Of a DNA stretch of 64,000 nt, positions 1 through 12,218 are shown piece after piece; position 1 is the first letter of the stretch, and every line of letters begins with the position of its first letter. This DNA is from Amaurobius ferox (taxonomy: Eukaryota > Arthropoda > Arachnida > Araneae > Amaurobiidae), in contig OX578133.1 of NCBI GenBank assembly GCA_951213105.1, positions 143,523,051 through 143,587,050 on the forward strand, written 5' to 3'. Below the pieces are notes generated by a model. That model was not told where the DNA came from and made no database searches. It worked only from the letters and a program-made list of their open reading frames with translations. A program made the translations under genes and the position numbers.

Positions 1-1319
1 CAGCTAAAATTAGATGAAATTCTATTAAGAATAATTGATTTATATCTTATTAATGTATGCGTTAGTTTGTCTGCGTTCTCTAATGTGTGTAATATCGATA
101 TTTAAGCAAATAATTCATTAAGAAAGAAGTAACCTCAAAATGTCACTCAAAGAGTTAACTAATACTAGTGCATAGTTTTAAATATCGAGCAAAGGAAATA
201 TGTGTGTAATGCAGTTCATTTTAAATATTTATTTAAAATTTAAAATTTTTCGTAATTGAATTGAATTTTTGAATTTTTAGACATTTTTAGCATTCTCTAA
301 TTGTTTAGCGTATCATCAATTTATTAACATCATCACTCCGGGACTTGTGTTGTTTCGTGATTGAAAACATCCGACATTGGGGCTGCAGTCAATCTTTATA
401 ACCTACTAAAAGCTGATTGCATATGCAGATAAAATTCCCCCCTCCTTGAACAGTATATGGAGACGACTCAAAATGGAGCAGATTTACGTAATATCTATAT
501 GTGAAAATTGTCTATTACAAACTTTAAGGATTGGTGATACATTACAAGAAAAACCCATTGTCTGTAGAATCCATATGCCAGTTGGTTCCATTAGAAAAGA
601 AAAAATTCTTGACCATTTCCCAATTTTCGAAAGTAACATAGAAGTCTTCCCGAACGGCCGAAGTGATCTGCTCTAACTTTATTGAAAGATTGATCGAGCG
701 TATTCTTTGTTTTTCTGGTGTTAGGCAAAAATGTGTACCAAATCTTCTTTCCCTCGGTCCAAAAATTTACAGCAAAAACCCATTTAACTCTAAGACGGAA
801 AATATCGAGACGTTGCTCCAATCCACTAGAGTATTTGATTTTTTTTATAAAGCTTTATTAAAATGGCCTACTCTCACAATAAAAAAACTGACTAAAAATA
901 TTTATTACACAGTATATATTTATTTATTTTGTTGTCCAGGTTTTTGTCAATAAAGATTGTTATTATTGCAATATTCTTGCTATGAATTTTCAACTTTCAA
1001 GTGTTCATTTCAGAAATAATATGCTTATTTCCAACCAACATGCTAATTTTAAAACAAAGTCTTAGAAAATATTTAACATTTAAACATCACTTAAGATGTA
1101 CTTGAGTAGCTCCATAAAATTAAAGGGTTTTAAATAGAAATGCTTTTCCTTGCAATATCCTGCATTTCTTGTTTTCGGGACAATTTGCATCATGACTCAT
1201 AATTTTTCTAAAATGACCGATTTAATTCTATTCATACAATATTTATTTAAATTTTAATTGTAGAGGGAAAGCTAGATTATACTATACATTTGGTCCACAT
1301 GAAAACAATTCAGAAATCA
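1..1319. other. A+T-rich DNA without recognised gene
   Basis: Short open frames occur on both strands between about 446 and 953, but they overlap one another and I recognise none. A sequence ending in CAATAAAG followed by a TTATTATTG run at about 945-965 resembles the 3' end of a retroposon or transcript, but no body can be assigned to it. Confidence 0.4.
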
Positions 1320-2411
1320 AGTAGATTACTGGGAATCATATGAAAACATCCAGACAGAGTAAACGAGTTGAGCCATGTTCAAGTAGAACGAAGGAATTAT
1401 GACTGAACCATGGTGATAAGCGTTGTCATGTTGTCAATTGGAACCTGGGTGACTTGACAGCTTAGGCCGACTGCAGAATACGTCGACATACAAGATAGTC
1501 GTTAGATTCGCTTGTAGCATAACTAGAGGAGATTGGCTGTCGCACGAGATGGCTCCGAAAACTGTCACACCACGTATGTTGGCCATGTGCCGTTCGACAA
1601 CAAATATGGGATCGGAACACTGGCCAGTCCTCCTCCACATACGAATCCGGCGGCCATCAGCACTGTGAGTAAAGCAGGATTCTTCACTAAAAAAATACAT
1701 GCCTTCAATCGGATATTGTCCGTGATGGCCGAGCCCAGTACCAATCTATACGGCTTTGCAAATGTTGAGGGGATTAATGGTAGTGTCCATAATGGGCGTA
1801 GACACCTAATTCCACCTTCAGCAAGTTGTCTCCGAATAGCATTACTCGATACAGGATGCATGAAGGTTGGCAAATGCCTTCCAATGGCTGACAGTGACGC
1901 TATTGGTGTGGACGGGCCGCCTCTCCTGACTGCACGATTCTTTCAAGCAGTGGTCTATCTGAGGACTCCTGAGCCTTTGCTACTATTTTTTGATCCACTG
2001 TTGCTAACACCGTACAACTACGATATCACTTCGATCAAGATAGTGACTGATCCGTCTGTTGGGCCAACTAGCTTCTTTTAGGCCTATGATGTGACCTCTT
2101 TTTAAATCTGATAATTCTTCATAATTCCGCCAAGTACATCTCAGAGACATCTTTATACTCAACTTGCAGTATCAAAGCAGAAAATCTAGTTCCAATTGTC
2201 CGTGACTGAGAACAGTTGTCGTTTCAAATTTTGCACCATGTGTCGTTTAATGCGCATTGCATGAGCCCTAAAACACCATTGGCGCTGACAGTTTAAGCAT
2301 GCAGTTTAAGCACAGTTATTTGCATAACTCCTTGAACACACATTTGCATGCCGAGTTTCGTGGCTGCAGCGCAATTTTTTTATGGGTGCATCTATTTTTT
2401 GCAACAGTGTA
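1320..2411 (-). mobile_element. Tc1-like DNA transposon, decayed, one end missing
   Basis: The minus strand carries transposase remnants of the Tc1 branch of Tc1/mariner. The transposase-end terminus is seen at about 2395-2411, where the minus strand reads TA then CACTGTTGCAAAAAATAG, a Tc1-type terminal repeat with its TA target. No matching terminus is visible on the other side, so the element is truncated or decayed there. The left boundary near 1320 is where transposase similarity fades and is approximate. Confidence 0.75.
1434..1960 (-). pseudogene. Tc1-like transposase pseudogene
   Basis: A cut-and-paste transposase of the DDE superfamily would act on the terminal repeats of its own element. 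Two minus-strand frames join to give the order expected for Tc1. Around 1770-1960 is the end of the DNA-binding half, with a VSSNAIRRQLAEGGIRCLRPL motif. Around 1434-1700 is the catalytic core, with GRRIRMWRRTGQ, FVVERH and GAISCDSQSPLV. The two parts are in different frames, so there is at least one frameshift. The first catalytic aspartate, normally in an FSDES context, reads FSEES. A weak continuation with QHDNA is seen beyond a stop near 1430. It is inactive by stops, frameshift and loss of the catalytic residue. Family assignment is by recognised motifs, not by search. Confidence 0.8.
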
Positions 2412-4100
2412 TAAACCTTTACGACAGTACAATTAATTGAATCTCCGTTCATTGCAAAAAGATAATTAACGTATCCTTTTAATAATTGTGCTACATATTT
2501 ATATATTTTATATAGGAATGTATTACTATAATATCAGGACATTACTATCAATGCAGCAACATATTTTGCATAATAAACCAAGTACATTTCTTTTAATTAC
2601 TAAATTTAATTAAAACTAATTTAATTAGTGTTTTTAAATTTAATTAAATCCATACACATAATAAAAAAATTAAGAGTCTAAACACATTTTCAATTATAAT
2701 TTTCTATATGAAATTAAGCTCTTATATTAAAAAGGATTATTTTTTTCAGCTATACATTGTATCAAAAATAAACGATAAGTACTCGATAAAACTCATTATT
2801 TCTCCAATTTCTGTCATGTTACGAAACTGCGAAAACAATTTGCATATTAATTTTGCATAATTTCTTAACCTCAGTTATATAGCAAGAGTTTAAATCTTCA
2901 ATATTCGTTGATAATTTGAGTGACGATCTTTCACAACATTATTTTACAGAGATAAAACACTCATAAGGGGTTTCGTTTTACAAAATGTTATAAAATAAAA
3001 ATAAGAAAACCGTGAATATTCGAATTAAAGGCAAATAAATTCGGATTAAGAATATATTTGCAGTTGATACTTATTTCAAAATGTATCGAATCTTTATTCC
3101 AGGAAAATTACTTTTCATTTGATGACTTAGCACATTTTCAAGCGTTGCCAGGTAACCTAAATTTTAAAACCGAATTGCTTAAAGAACAGTTTATTTTAGA
3201 ACAATGGGGTTGATTTAATTGAAATGAAAGAAGCATTTAATGAACACATTTTAAATTAAATGTTTATCAAAGCATAAATTTATTTCAGACATTATGGATT
3301 GTTGCGGGACATCTAATAAAACAATTCTATTTTCCTGAACTGTGTCATTTGATAAACATCAGTGTGTCAAATAAGCGAACAAAGACATTATTTTACTTTT
3401 ATTTATATGTAAAATACTGCAGAATCAATATATATTTTTCTTTTAAATTAAAAAATATCTAAGATGCTATGCATTGTAATGAAATGTAAAATTTATTTTT
3501 TATAAATAAAATAGTTTATATAATTTCCTTTTTAATTTCATTCGATTAAAATTTATGATTACCAAACTTCTCTTTCTAACTATAAGCTTTATATTCAATA
3601 TAAAGCATTAACATTGAGCGATTGTTCTTGAATATTAAGAAGTGCTTTGTAATAACTTTTACAAGAATATCTAATCCAATTGTACTTATAAAATTAATGA
3701 GCAATTAATCAATAGAAAAGACAAAATCTCTGATCTAGAAATTAATTATGATTTCAAATATACTTTTAATATACATATACATTAATTTATTAAAAAGGCT
3801 TGTAAGAAACTTAGATTCTTAGAGAAAATGTGCAAATATTTTAAAGATACTACTGCGATTATTGGTCTTTTTAATTATTTTGTGAAAATTTTAATTTTGA
3901 GTATTTATGCCTGGTCTGAAGTTCATATTATAAATATTTGAATAGTAATATTTAAAATTTCAAAATAAATTTGCTATATGCATTTTTGCAAATCAAATGG
4001 GTTCTGTAATAGCTTTATATCTTATTCTTTTCTTAGGTCAAAATATGATATCACTTCCTTACAATGAAGAAATTTTTATATTTTCTGAAACTTATTTCAT
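2412..4100. other. A+T-rich DNA, no feature
   Basis: Very A+T-rich sequence. Only short palindromic runs of TTTAATTAA type near 2590-2650 were noticed. No open frame or RNA gene is supported. Confidence 0.5.
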
Positions 4101-4541
4101 TACTAGCAGTATACCCGTCCTTCGTGTGGAATATATACTATAAAGGAAATTAAAATTCACATTTATGTGCAAATTCCTATAGTATTCAATGCAATCTATT
4201 AAAATTTACTTTAATTATCCCGAAAAGAAGTATAAAAAGTTCTGTTCTCGTTATACCAAAGCCATAGTTGATACAACTCCTTCAAAAATGTAATTCTGAT
4301 ACAATTTATTTTTATATACATTTTTGTTTCATTATTTAAATCGGGAAAGAATTAATAAAAATCGTCTGCTGTATAAACACAGTGAGAACAGAAATCCTTA
4401 TACTTATTTTTAAGAAAATTAAATTTTAATAGAATATTTTGAATAACAATGTCATTTAGAATACTTTAGGAATTGGCACATAATTGTAAATTTTAAGTTT
4501 CTTTATATATTCCGTACGTAGAACAGGCTATACTGCTAGTA
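4101..4541. mobile_element. Small non-autonomous DNA element with inverted ends
   Basis: The left end reads TACTAGCAGTATACCCG and the right end, on the opposite strand, reads TACTAGCAGTATAGCC. Both continue, after a variable patch, into GGAATATATA, so the ends form an imperfect inverted repeat of about 37 bases enclosing about 370 bases with no coding capacity. A flanking TA would fit a two-base target duplication. This looks like a MITE; the superfamily is not determined. Confidence 0.6.
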
Positions 4542-5570
4542 AATTATAAAATTCAGTTTTCACACATTTTGCCCTTTAATAATTGTTACTTTTCAAATGT
4601 GTAAAAATCTTTTCAATCTAAAACGGAAACTGTACTCAAGAAACAAAAATCGCAAATATCTCGCATATGAATTTTATTTGAAACTTTTCTTAGCTTGAAA
4701 CAATATTCTGTTCTGATCTAAGTGATTTTACTCAACATGGAGAATTTCTTTTCTTTTTGAAATATTTGAAATATTCTTCTGAATAGAAATAGAAAATTGA
4801 AAGGACGAAAATCAAACAAGAAAATGGGAGTCCTCCGGGTTTTCTTAAATTTGATCAACGTTTCACCATTTAACATGCAGAAACTCAACGTTGCTATAGA
4901 AAATATATCGCGCAATTGCTATTCTTTCGACGTTATGTGATGATAACATTTCTCAAAAATAATGCGTATCTAAGTATTTTAGTATTTTAGCTTCGTTTGA
5001 CACATTATTATTTTTACTTTTTAATAATTTCTTTGTTTCGCTTCTTCATCTTCAAAAATCCGGCTATAACGGATTTTGTGGAAAGCAGTTTTTTACCTTT
5101 CCTTTAATATGGTTGTTTACTTTGATGTATATGATTTTAAATTTTTCATATGATGTTAAATGTTTCATAAAATAAATCAAATGAAGGATCATAATACGGC
5201 TTTCATTTTGACAAATTCTAACCATTTTGTGCATCCACGAATACTCATCAGCCATTTTTAATGATATGTTTACGTCTAAGATCACAATAGTTTTATAACA
5301 AATTGCACGGTTCATAGAAAATTTAACATTTGTTTTATCCTTATAAAAAATTCGAGGTTTAGCAAAAGTGGAGTGGGTTCCCTGTATTATTTTTATCTTT
5401 TCTGCTAAATTTCTGCTTGGAAAAGGTATTTCTAATAATTTTTTAATAATACACTTATGAATCTGGCAAAAACTCATTTTTTAGTTAAAGAGTTTGCAAA
5501 GCAGAGGAAAAAATTAAGCTGCTTTAGCGTCACCAAAATGGCAGTATATCAATGAATATTGCAGCGTTGC
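4542..5570. other. A+T-rich DNA, no feature
   Basis: Minus-strand open stretches at 4718-4915 and 5064-5477 have low-complexity, A+T-driven composition and no recognisable domain. I do not call them genes. Confidence 0.45.
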
Positions 5571-5579
5571 AAATTCTGG

Positions 5580-5830
5580 TAAGATCTTAGATTCAGTAGG
5601 GCGGAAATTCGGCTGGAAGTCGTGGTTGCGAAGTTTCTAATCAGCCAGGTCTATATATATCTTTTGAGCCGCATGGGCAGAAGCACCAATTCGGTCCGAG
5701 GTTCGGCGGAAACTCCGTCGCCTCCATAGAATGTGTTGTTCCTCCGCGGGAACGGCTGGTTAGAGTTGAAACGGCCTTTTAGAGTTGAAATGCATGGATG
5801 AAGGCGCTGATAAACTGTTTCTTTAGGATA
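5580..5830. other. G+C-richer island, unassigned
   Basis: This stretch is clearly richer in G+C than its flanks. It is partly open on the minus strand (5651-5839, 62 codons) with no recognised motif. It could be an old transposon fragment or an exon. A short direct repeat, TTAGAGTTGAAA, occurs at about 5760 and 5780. Confidence 0.3.
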
Positions 5831-6249
5831 CAGATACATGCATCTAACTCCAATTTTACAAGCATAGTTTAGAATTTTTTTTATTAATCCTCAATTTCTA
5901 ATGGTCTGGCGGCATCATACCATTCCGCAGCATTCACTATTGGTACTGAGGTATCTGAGGTCATGAGGAATATTAATATCGTCATGAGAAATATTAATTT
6001 AAAAAAAATCGCGAAAACAAAGATCTCTATTTGTTTGGTATAACTTGCGCAATTGCACATGTTACTTAGCAATTATTTAATATTAACAATTTTGGAATTA
6101 ATATTTTAATTTTTTTTACTACTTTCATGAAATACTAAGTTATTAAACATATGGCTGTAACCCTGCATTGCTTCAGTTACGTGTAGCCAGAGGAAGCTTG
6201 GTTTACGTTTTATTTACAACTGGTACTACGTTTGCATTTTAATTTTTTT

Positions 6250-6404
6250 TAATTATGTTTCATTGCATTTTGATTATATTTAATTATGTTTCATTACGTT
6301 TTGATTACATTTAATTATGTTTCATTACATTTTAATTATATTTAAATATGTTTCATTATGTTTTGATTATATTCAATTATGTTTCATTACGTTTTGATTA
6401 CGTT
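6250..6404. repeat. 31-bp minisatellite, five units
   Basis: Five head-to-tail 31-base units start at 6250, 6281, 6312, 6343 and 6374. Each has the core AATTATGTTTCATTA followed by TTTTGATTA. Further degraded half-units continue to about 6440. Confidence 0.9.
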
Positions 6405-6813
6405 TCAGTTACGTTTTGTTTACGTGGGTTATATTTGTGTTACTTTTAGATGAAGTTTCGTTCATCTGTTTAAGGATTTGATTATATATTTTTTATATTT
6501 GAGAGGGAGATTTATTGTATTAGCTACATTGGAACTGAAGAACGTGTAATTTAAACTTTTTTTTTTCATTTTTAGAGCTGAAGGGTCCTACGTAAAGAGT
6601 ACGCATACTCGGAGGAGAAGGGCGTTAGTCCTATTGTGAGTGCGGATGAGGAGGTAAGTCCTGCAGTCTGCATAATGATTCCAAAATAACTTATATCAGA
6701 GATTTTATACCATTTATCTTCAAGAGCAGAAAAAAATATTTATATACAGGATTCCTAAGAAAGTCTTTAAGGACCTCAATAACATTGTAAGAAAATATCT
6801 ATGCGTATACAAA
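6405..6813. other. Intergenic DNA, no feature
   Basis: Decayed continuation of the 31-bp array, then A+T-rich DNA with a somewhat G+C-richer patch around 6580-6660. No gene or repeat boundary is supported. Confidence 0.4.
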
Positions 6814-7453
6814 TTAGGTCTATCTATAGCAAAGTGACCATGCCCGAATAGAAATGATTGCAGCACCCCTAGTGAATAATTTTTAAATTTACCATGGCGA
6901 ACGCAGCAATAAAGCGAGATAGATAGAATAAAAAACAGTTACAGGGTTGTAGAGCATTGACTAATGAGTAGGAATCGACAATATAAAAATGAATTTATTC
7001 GACACAATATGATTATTGGCGAATTGTTATCATATTCCTGAATGTTAAAACAATCAGCACTTAACATGCAGAGGAATCTAATATACAGTCTATTCAAAAT
7101 GCTCTCCATCAGCAACAATATACATTTGAAGTCGAGAAACAACGTCATCGTTTGTCAGATTCCGATGTAATACTTTGTGTCGACCTCAAATGTACATCGC
7201 AGGTGTCATGGTGTTACAAACTCTGATGAAAAGAATTTCTGACGAGTATTTATCGTCTTTCATAATGCGTTTATGCGTTTCTGTTATTGACACCGGCTCA
7301 TTAGACAATGCTCTACAACTTTGTAATTGGCTTCTTTCGTTTATTTTGCTTTGTTGACGAGTTCGATGGCCTAACTTTCTTAATCATCTGATAGGAACGC
7401 TGCAATCACTTTTATTCGATAGGTCATGGTCACTTTATTATTGATAGACCTAA
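6814..7453 (-). mobile_element. Mariner-like element, internally deleted
   Basis: The left end reads TTAGGTCTATCTATAGCAAA and the right end on the opposite strand reads TTAGGTCTATCAATAATAAA. Both continue into GTGACCATG and then TGATTGCAGC, giving terminal inverted repeats of at least 55 bases. TTAGGT starts and a TA target are typical of mariner. At about 640 bases the element is half the usual 1.3 kb, so most of the transposase is gone. Confidence 0.8.
7090..7230 (-). pseudogene. Mariner-like transposase C-terminal remnant
   Basis: On the minus strand the last codons before the stop at 7090-7092 read NDDVVSRLQMYIVADGEHFE. This matches the usual end of arthropod mariner-family transposases, which finish with an RL..C....G.H.E pattern. 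An ITPAM-like piece lies just upstream in another frame. The catalytic domain is absent, so this is non-functional. It sits inside the element defined by the inverted ends at 6814 and 7453. Confidence 0.65.
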
Positions 7454-7744
7454 CGTGTACACCGATGGACCTTTACTGACGAAGTTATTGAGCTGTTTAT
7501 TGGACTTTCGTAGGAAGCCTGTATACACAGCATACTTTTGATAGATCAAAATTCAGAAGACTAGAAAAAGTTCGATTACACTTTTACCTCAAATGTGACG
7601 ATACTTGATAAACATTTATATTAAATTACCTAAATAAGCAATCTGATAAATTATGATTAGCTCTCTATATTAAAATGATATTTTTACACTACATTGGTAT
7701 AAAAATTTTATTTCCTGTCATTTCTTCAAAATTCAGTTTTTCAT

Positions 7745-7930
7745 TGTTGAAAACGTTGATGCTATCTCAAAAGAAGTAATATATAATTAATTTAATTTTT
7801 GTTGTTAAAAACGCTGTTGCCATTTAAAAAAGTAATATTTATATTTTTGATTTAAACAATTAAAATACTATAATTATTCAAAACTTTATTTAAACGTTCC
7901 TTTTTTTTAAATGGCAACAGTGTTTCAACA
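7745..7930. repeat. Foldback with a duplicated left arm
   Basis: The arm at 7801-7830 (GTTGTTAAAAACGCTGTTGC and on) is inverted at 7901-7930. A diverged direct copy of the left arm lies at 7745-7780. The structure resembles a small MITE whose left arm was duplicated. The spacer is A+T-rich. Confidence 0.6.
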
Positions 7931-8039
7931 GTAAATAGTAACTGTTTTTAGTTAAAAAAGCTTGCTAAACATTCTATTTGTTTGTAAAGCTGCTATGAAA
8001 GCATAACAATAGAGTTTATGAAGCGAACTTAGGCAATTG

Positions 8040-8376
8040 TTGAGCGGCAACAAACGGCAGACGGAGATCTCGAGACCGGAATTAGGGAGCAGTAGCGAGC
8101 AGAGGTGACAAAGATGGTCTTGTGTGCCTGTAGGGTTGAAACAGCTCCCAAAATGAGCTACGGATTTGGAGAGAGCCAACGATCAAAGTACAGCCGAACA
8201 CAACGTACGTATCACTCCAACTTAGCTGGTGGTAAGAAGGAGCTCGCAAAGCGAGCTCATCGAGCACCAGCGAGTAGGAAGCGAAGCCCCCCCCCCACAC
8301 ACACACACACACTCACTGGCGAAGTGAGTTACAAGAGTTGGTGAGCGTTAGCGAATAAAAGGCGGGGCCTTCTAGT
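8040..8376 (+). mobile_element. Helitron-like 3' end, G+C-rich
   Basis: This G+C-rich block ends with a short hairpin (AAGGC GGG GCCTT, 8359-8371) directly followed by CTAG before a T at 8376, which resembles a Helitron CTRR-T terminus. Usual Helitron hairpins sit several bases further upstream, so the fit is imperfect. Two further hairpins lie just inside: GAGCTCGC/GCGAGCTC at 8240-8258 and CTCACT/AGTGAG at 8312-8328. The 5' TC end is not identified. Overlapping open frames on both strands are not recognised as proteins. Confidence 0.4.
8288..8311. repeat. C10-(CA)n microsatellite
   Basis: A run of about ten C residues followed by about eight CA dinucleotides, inside the G+C-rich block. Confidence 0.9.
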
Positions 8377-9350
8377 TTTTTAAAAAATAATGCATTATTA
8401 ATAAGAAAACCTAAGTAATAACGGTATGCATTCTTACAGTTACATTCAGTATTATATTGCCATTACATAAATCTGCGAATAAAAAATTATAAATTTTCAA
8501 TGTATACATTATTTTACTAATTAAAATAATCTGTATTAATTACGTTACCTCCAACCTATTTATCATAATGTAATCATTTTTGTTCTTAATACTTTATAAG
8601 TGTCTATTTATGCATTATAAGAGATTCCCTACTAAGCAAAATCCTGGAAGTTTCAACAGCCTCCGTGTAGTATGCAGAACTTTATTATTTAAAAATTGAT
8701 TACTTTAATATCTTATGTGAATAATTTATTTTTCTTCTTCGATGAGTACCGTTTAAATTATAGAAAGTTATAGACATATATAGTAAATACTTGGTTCTTA
8801 AAACGTCAAAAAATCTGACGTACGTTCGAGGAAGTTGTATGCTTAAAATAATTCGATGGGGAATCTACTAAAGCTTTGTTACATCATCCGAAAATTTTAC
8901 GTATACGATATCCGCTTATCGAGCAGCTTACCATTGGTAGCCAAAGTACGGCAAGATAAAATTCTTTAATCAGTACTCTAATCTCTTGTTATTTACAAAT
9001 ATATATTACAATTGATATTGTAAAACTCCAAGAGCTCATGATCATATTATTACTTGGTATATCATTGACAAACTTGCAGTGTCATCAAGAGGAAAATTCC
9101 ACTGAATAACATTTAGTTACTTCATTTTTATAGTACTAGAATGAATTACCTAGCGCTTTCTGTTTCCTAAATAAGAGCCCGCTACTTAAATAATACGTTT
9201 ACAGATAGCACCATCCAATTCCAAAATCACCTCTTCAAACCGTAGATATCTCCAATTTGTATCTATGCTTCAAACCACCTCAATTTCCAAATCCTTTCCT
9301 CCTTTCGTTTCAAACCAAATCCCCACGCCTGCTAGCTGCAATTGAGGAAA
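8377..9350. other. A+T-rich DNA, no feature
   Basis: Nothing recognisable on either strand. Confidence 0.5.
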
Positions 9351-9351
9351 G

Positions 9352-9380
9352 CAAAATAAATAAATAAATAAATAAATAAA
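9352..9380. repeat. (AAAT)n microsatellite
   Basis: About seven AAAT units. It could be the tail of a decayed retroposon, but no body is recognised upstream. Confidence 0.9.
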
Positions 9381-9884
9381 GGAAACAGAACGGAATTCTC
9401 CGTCTAGGAGAAAAGGCGTTGCTTAAACCGCACCGTGAGCTCCAGGACGTGTTTTAACGGTCATGCGCATAAAAGTCCATTTCATTAGCGAAATGTACAA
9501 TTTAAATATTTATGCATTTGCTTGAAAAATCACAAAAAATAAAAAATGTTGTAATCAAAAATTTTTTTTTCTGTTTAGAATGCGAATATATACACGCATA
9601 TTTTTGCCAAACTATATTGTGCTAATCTTTTTCGGATGCTGAGAAATATGTATCAGATAGCCTAACACGCAAAATTTTATGTATTAAGGAATAAATGAAT
9701 GCATATGAAGGAATTGCATTACAGATTCGGTTTGAAGATAGATGGAAAGAACTTTCTTTGTTTCTTCCGATAGCGTCAAAATAGAAAATCTGTGATAATA
9801 TTTCCGGCCACTAAACAACCGATTTGTATGTTAATCGCTCAAAATAGTGCTTAAACATAAAATAACTAAAAAACTAATTCGAAT

Positions 9885-10025
9885 ATAAAATAAAACCTCA
9901 ACAAGCCGTATTTTACCGGGTCCTGTACCAAATTTCGTCGCCATCCGAAGCTTAGATTTTCCGCTACAGATGACACACACAAACAAACATCTTCTTTTAT
10001 TATGTAAGATAAGAATCGTCACAAT
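9885..10025 (-). repeat. Dispersed repeat fragment, related to 56165-56262
   Basis: On the minus strand the segment reads TTTGTGTGTGTCATCTGTAG, then CGGAAAATCTAAG, then a CGAAATTTGG motif. The plus strand at 56165-56262 has the same order. This is an old interspersed repeat; its class is unknown. Confidence 0.65.
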
Positions 10026-10605
10026 ATTAGTATTCATCATACAGAATTACGTTCTCCACCCACAATGTTTGTCCCTAAATGCTACATTTTGAGTCTTCAT
10101 ACTTACCAGTCATAAACTTCACAAAATGGGACATTCCAATAGCTACTTACCCAGTTCACAGTGCCACAACAAACACTGAAACGACTATTATATGCACTTA
10201 TAAATGCTCTTCTGCACCAAATAGCTGTTAAAAGCATTTGTGGCACAATAAAAAAAAAACTCATTTAATAAACTTCTATGGCGACTAAAGAAGTCAGTTT
10301 ATACCGCACATATGAATAAAAAATTATAAAAGATTGCGCCCGAACTGCACAAAGCACTAATAACTTGTTTTAAGCATGGCCATTGAGAGCATGATACATG
10401 AATTGTTGAAAACTAACCCAGATTGAAAAGTGCAATTTAAAATATGTGAGTACTTCAGTCGTTGTTCGGCGTAACATGATATTATTACAACCGTTACGTT
10501 TATAATTTATGTTCATACCTTTCGTATTATTTTCTTATATCTGTACATTACTTTCCCTAAAATATGTAGTGCATGTAAAGGGAAAGCACTGTGATAGAAT
10601 CAAAT
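10026..10605. other. A+T-rich DNA with a short inverted CTTTCCCT motif
   Basis: A small inverted repeat, CTTTCCCT/AGGGAAAG, lies around 10550-10590. The same motif recurs near 21530, 33150 and 43230. Otherwise nothing is seen. Confidence 0.4.
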
Positions 10606-10609
10606 AATT

Positions 10610-10760
10610 CAAATTTCGGATTTTGATGGATTTGCACATTTTCTGCATCGCTGAATATAAATCAATTTATGTCTGTGGGGGCAACATCCCTCGAACAAAT
10701 TGAGAAAATCGAATGAAATTAGGTACAATCATTTTTATCGCTGAATCTAAATAGAAAAAT
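10610..10760 (+). repeat. Ancient dispersed repeat copy
   Basis: Contains a TTTTGATGGATTTGCACATT block, then a GTCTGTG block, then CGAACAAATTGAGAAAATCG. The same order is seen at 26175-26330, and related blocks at 16350-16530 and 22878-23340. Class unknown. Confidence 0.6.
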
Positions 10761-11154
10761 TATAAAACTTGAACAGACTCACAATTCACAATAAAGGAAG
10801 TACAAATATGTGTATACTAACTATTATCAAATAAATGAAGTCTTGTATTTTTAACCAGAAATTGGCGGTATTGATTGCTTTGAAACGAACTATATTGATG
10901 CACAGTATCCTCGTGAGGTTTAGATTAAATTTTCACAGAAATTTGATGTCGGCTGCATAATATGTCTGTGTTTGTCACCACAGAGATTTTCAAGATTCAT
11001 GCACGTTGGAAGTTTTTGCAATTTTAGACTTTTTTTTTCAAATCAGCTCTGTTTGAAGATAAATCATTGTTATAACTCAACACAGAGGTAATTTCATCTC
11101 TGTATCAATCTAACACTAAACGCCATCGATATTATCCTATTATACCTAACAAAT

Positions 11155-11535
11155 GAATGAAATACAACTGTGATATTAATAATTGTAAACAATAATAACT
11201 CTAATTGAAAACATTTTAGTAATGATTATTGTTGTAACAATTGTATAGAATAACTGCAATTGTAAAAAATTATGCATAACTACAATTATAAACACCAGTA
11301 GTAACAGTGATTGTAATAACTAGAATTGAAGATAGTTACAAAGTATGTAAAATATAACTGCATTTGTACACAATAAGTGTAATTGCAATAAACAATGATA
11401 ACTGTAGTTTTAACAGTAATAATTGCTATTAAAAACAATTATAACAATAATAATTGTAGCAATAATACTTGTAAAATGCATCTGTTACAATAGAAACTGC
11501 AGAATATAACTGCAAATACAACTGCTGCAACAAGG
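11155..11535. repeat. Diverged low-complexity tandem array
   Basis: Irregular repeats built on AACTGCAATTGTAA and AATAATAACT, with a spacing of roughly 25-35 bases. The array is too diverged for a clean unit boundary. Confidence 0.6.
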
Positions 11536-12218
11536 TAAGAAAGAAATTCTGTTTTATATGAAGCTTTCTTTCTAAACATTTTCCAACTTTAACACTAATT
11601 ATTGAAAAATGCAACCAAGCGAATCATTAAAAGTGTCCGGAATCCATGAAGTTAGAATATGCATTTTTATGTCTATTTCCATGTAATATTAATCCACAGG
11701 ATATTTTCCTATGCATCCTCACAACTTAATATCTGACATTCTTAAGTTTTCTCTAACAATTGCAATACGATCTTCCTGTTCCTAATTCTCCGAAATAGGG
11801 AGTCTAAGTACTTTAAAAGTTATCTATAACTTTTCAAGTTTCTTCTAAGTAGCCACAGAAATATTTAGCTAATATAATTGTATTTATTAGTTAAAGTATA
11901 TTTAGAAGTCGAACTTATATGCAATGATGACTCGTATAATGATGTATATATATACATAGCTCAGCTTTGTCGTAACATGAGCCAGGATTTCTCGTTATTC
12001 CATATTGTATATTTAAAGCAACAAAAAATATATTTCCTTAATCTAATGATTTCTCTTCTGCATTACATTATTAAAAAACTGCATTCTTTATCTAAAGTTG
12101 AATCGAGTTTATTATTAGAAGTTACATATACAAGAAATATGTACCTTCGTCTATATGTCTCTCCATCCGTATTTCACCCTCAGTGACAAATTTGCAGACA
12201 ATTAAGTGATTTCAACAG
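11536..12218. other. Intergenic DNA, no gene supported
   Basis: An open stretch at 11878-12186 is A+T-driven and lacks motifs. A pyrimidine-rich stretch ending TTTCACCCTCAG at 12183 would make a fair splice acceptor. Confidence 0.35.

Noticed and set aside
446..953. Possible small gene ending at a CAATAAAG signal
   Set aside because: The frames are short and overlapping on both strands, with no recognised motif or splice evidence.
1533..2081. 182-codon plus-strand open frame
   Set aside because: It is the antisense shadow of the Tc1-like transposase on the minus strand.
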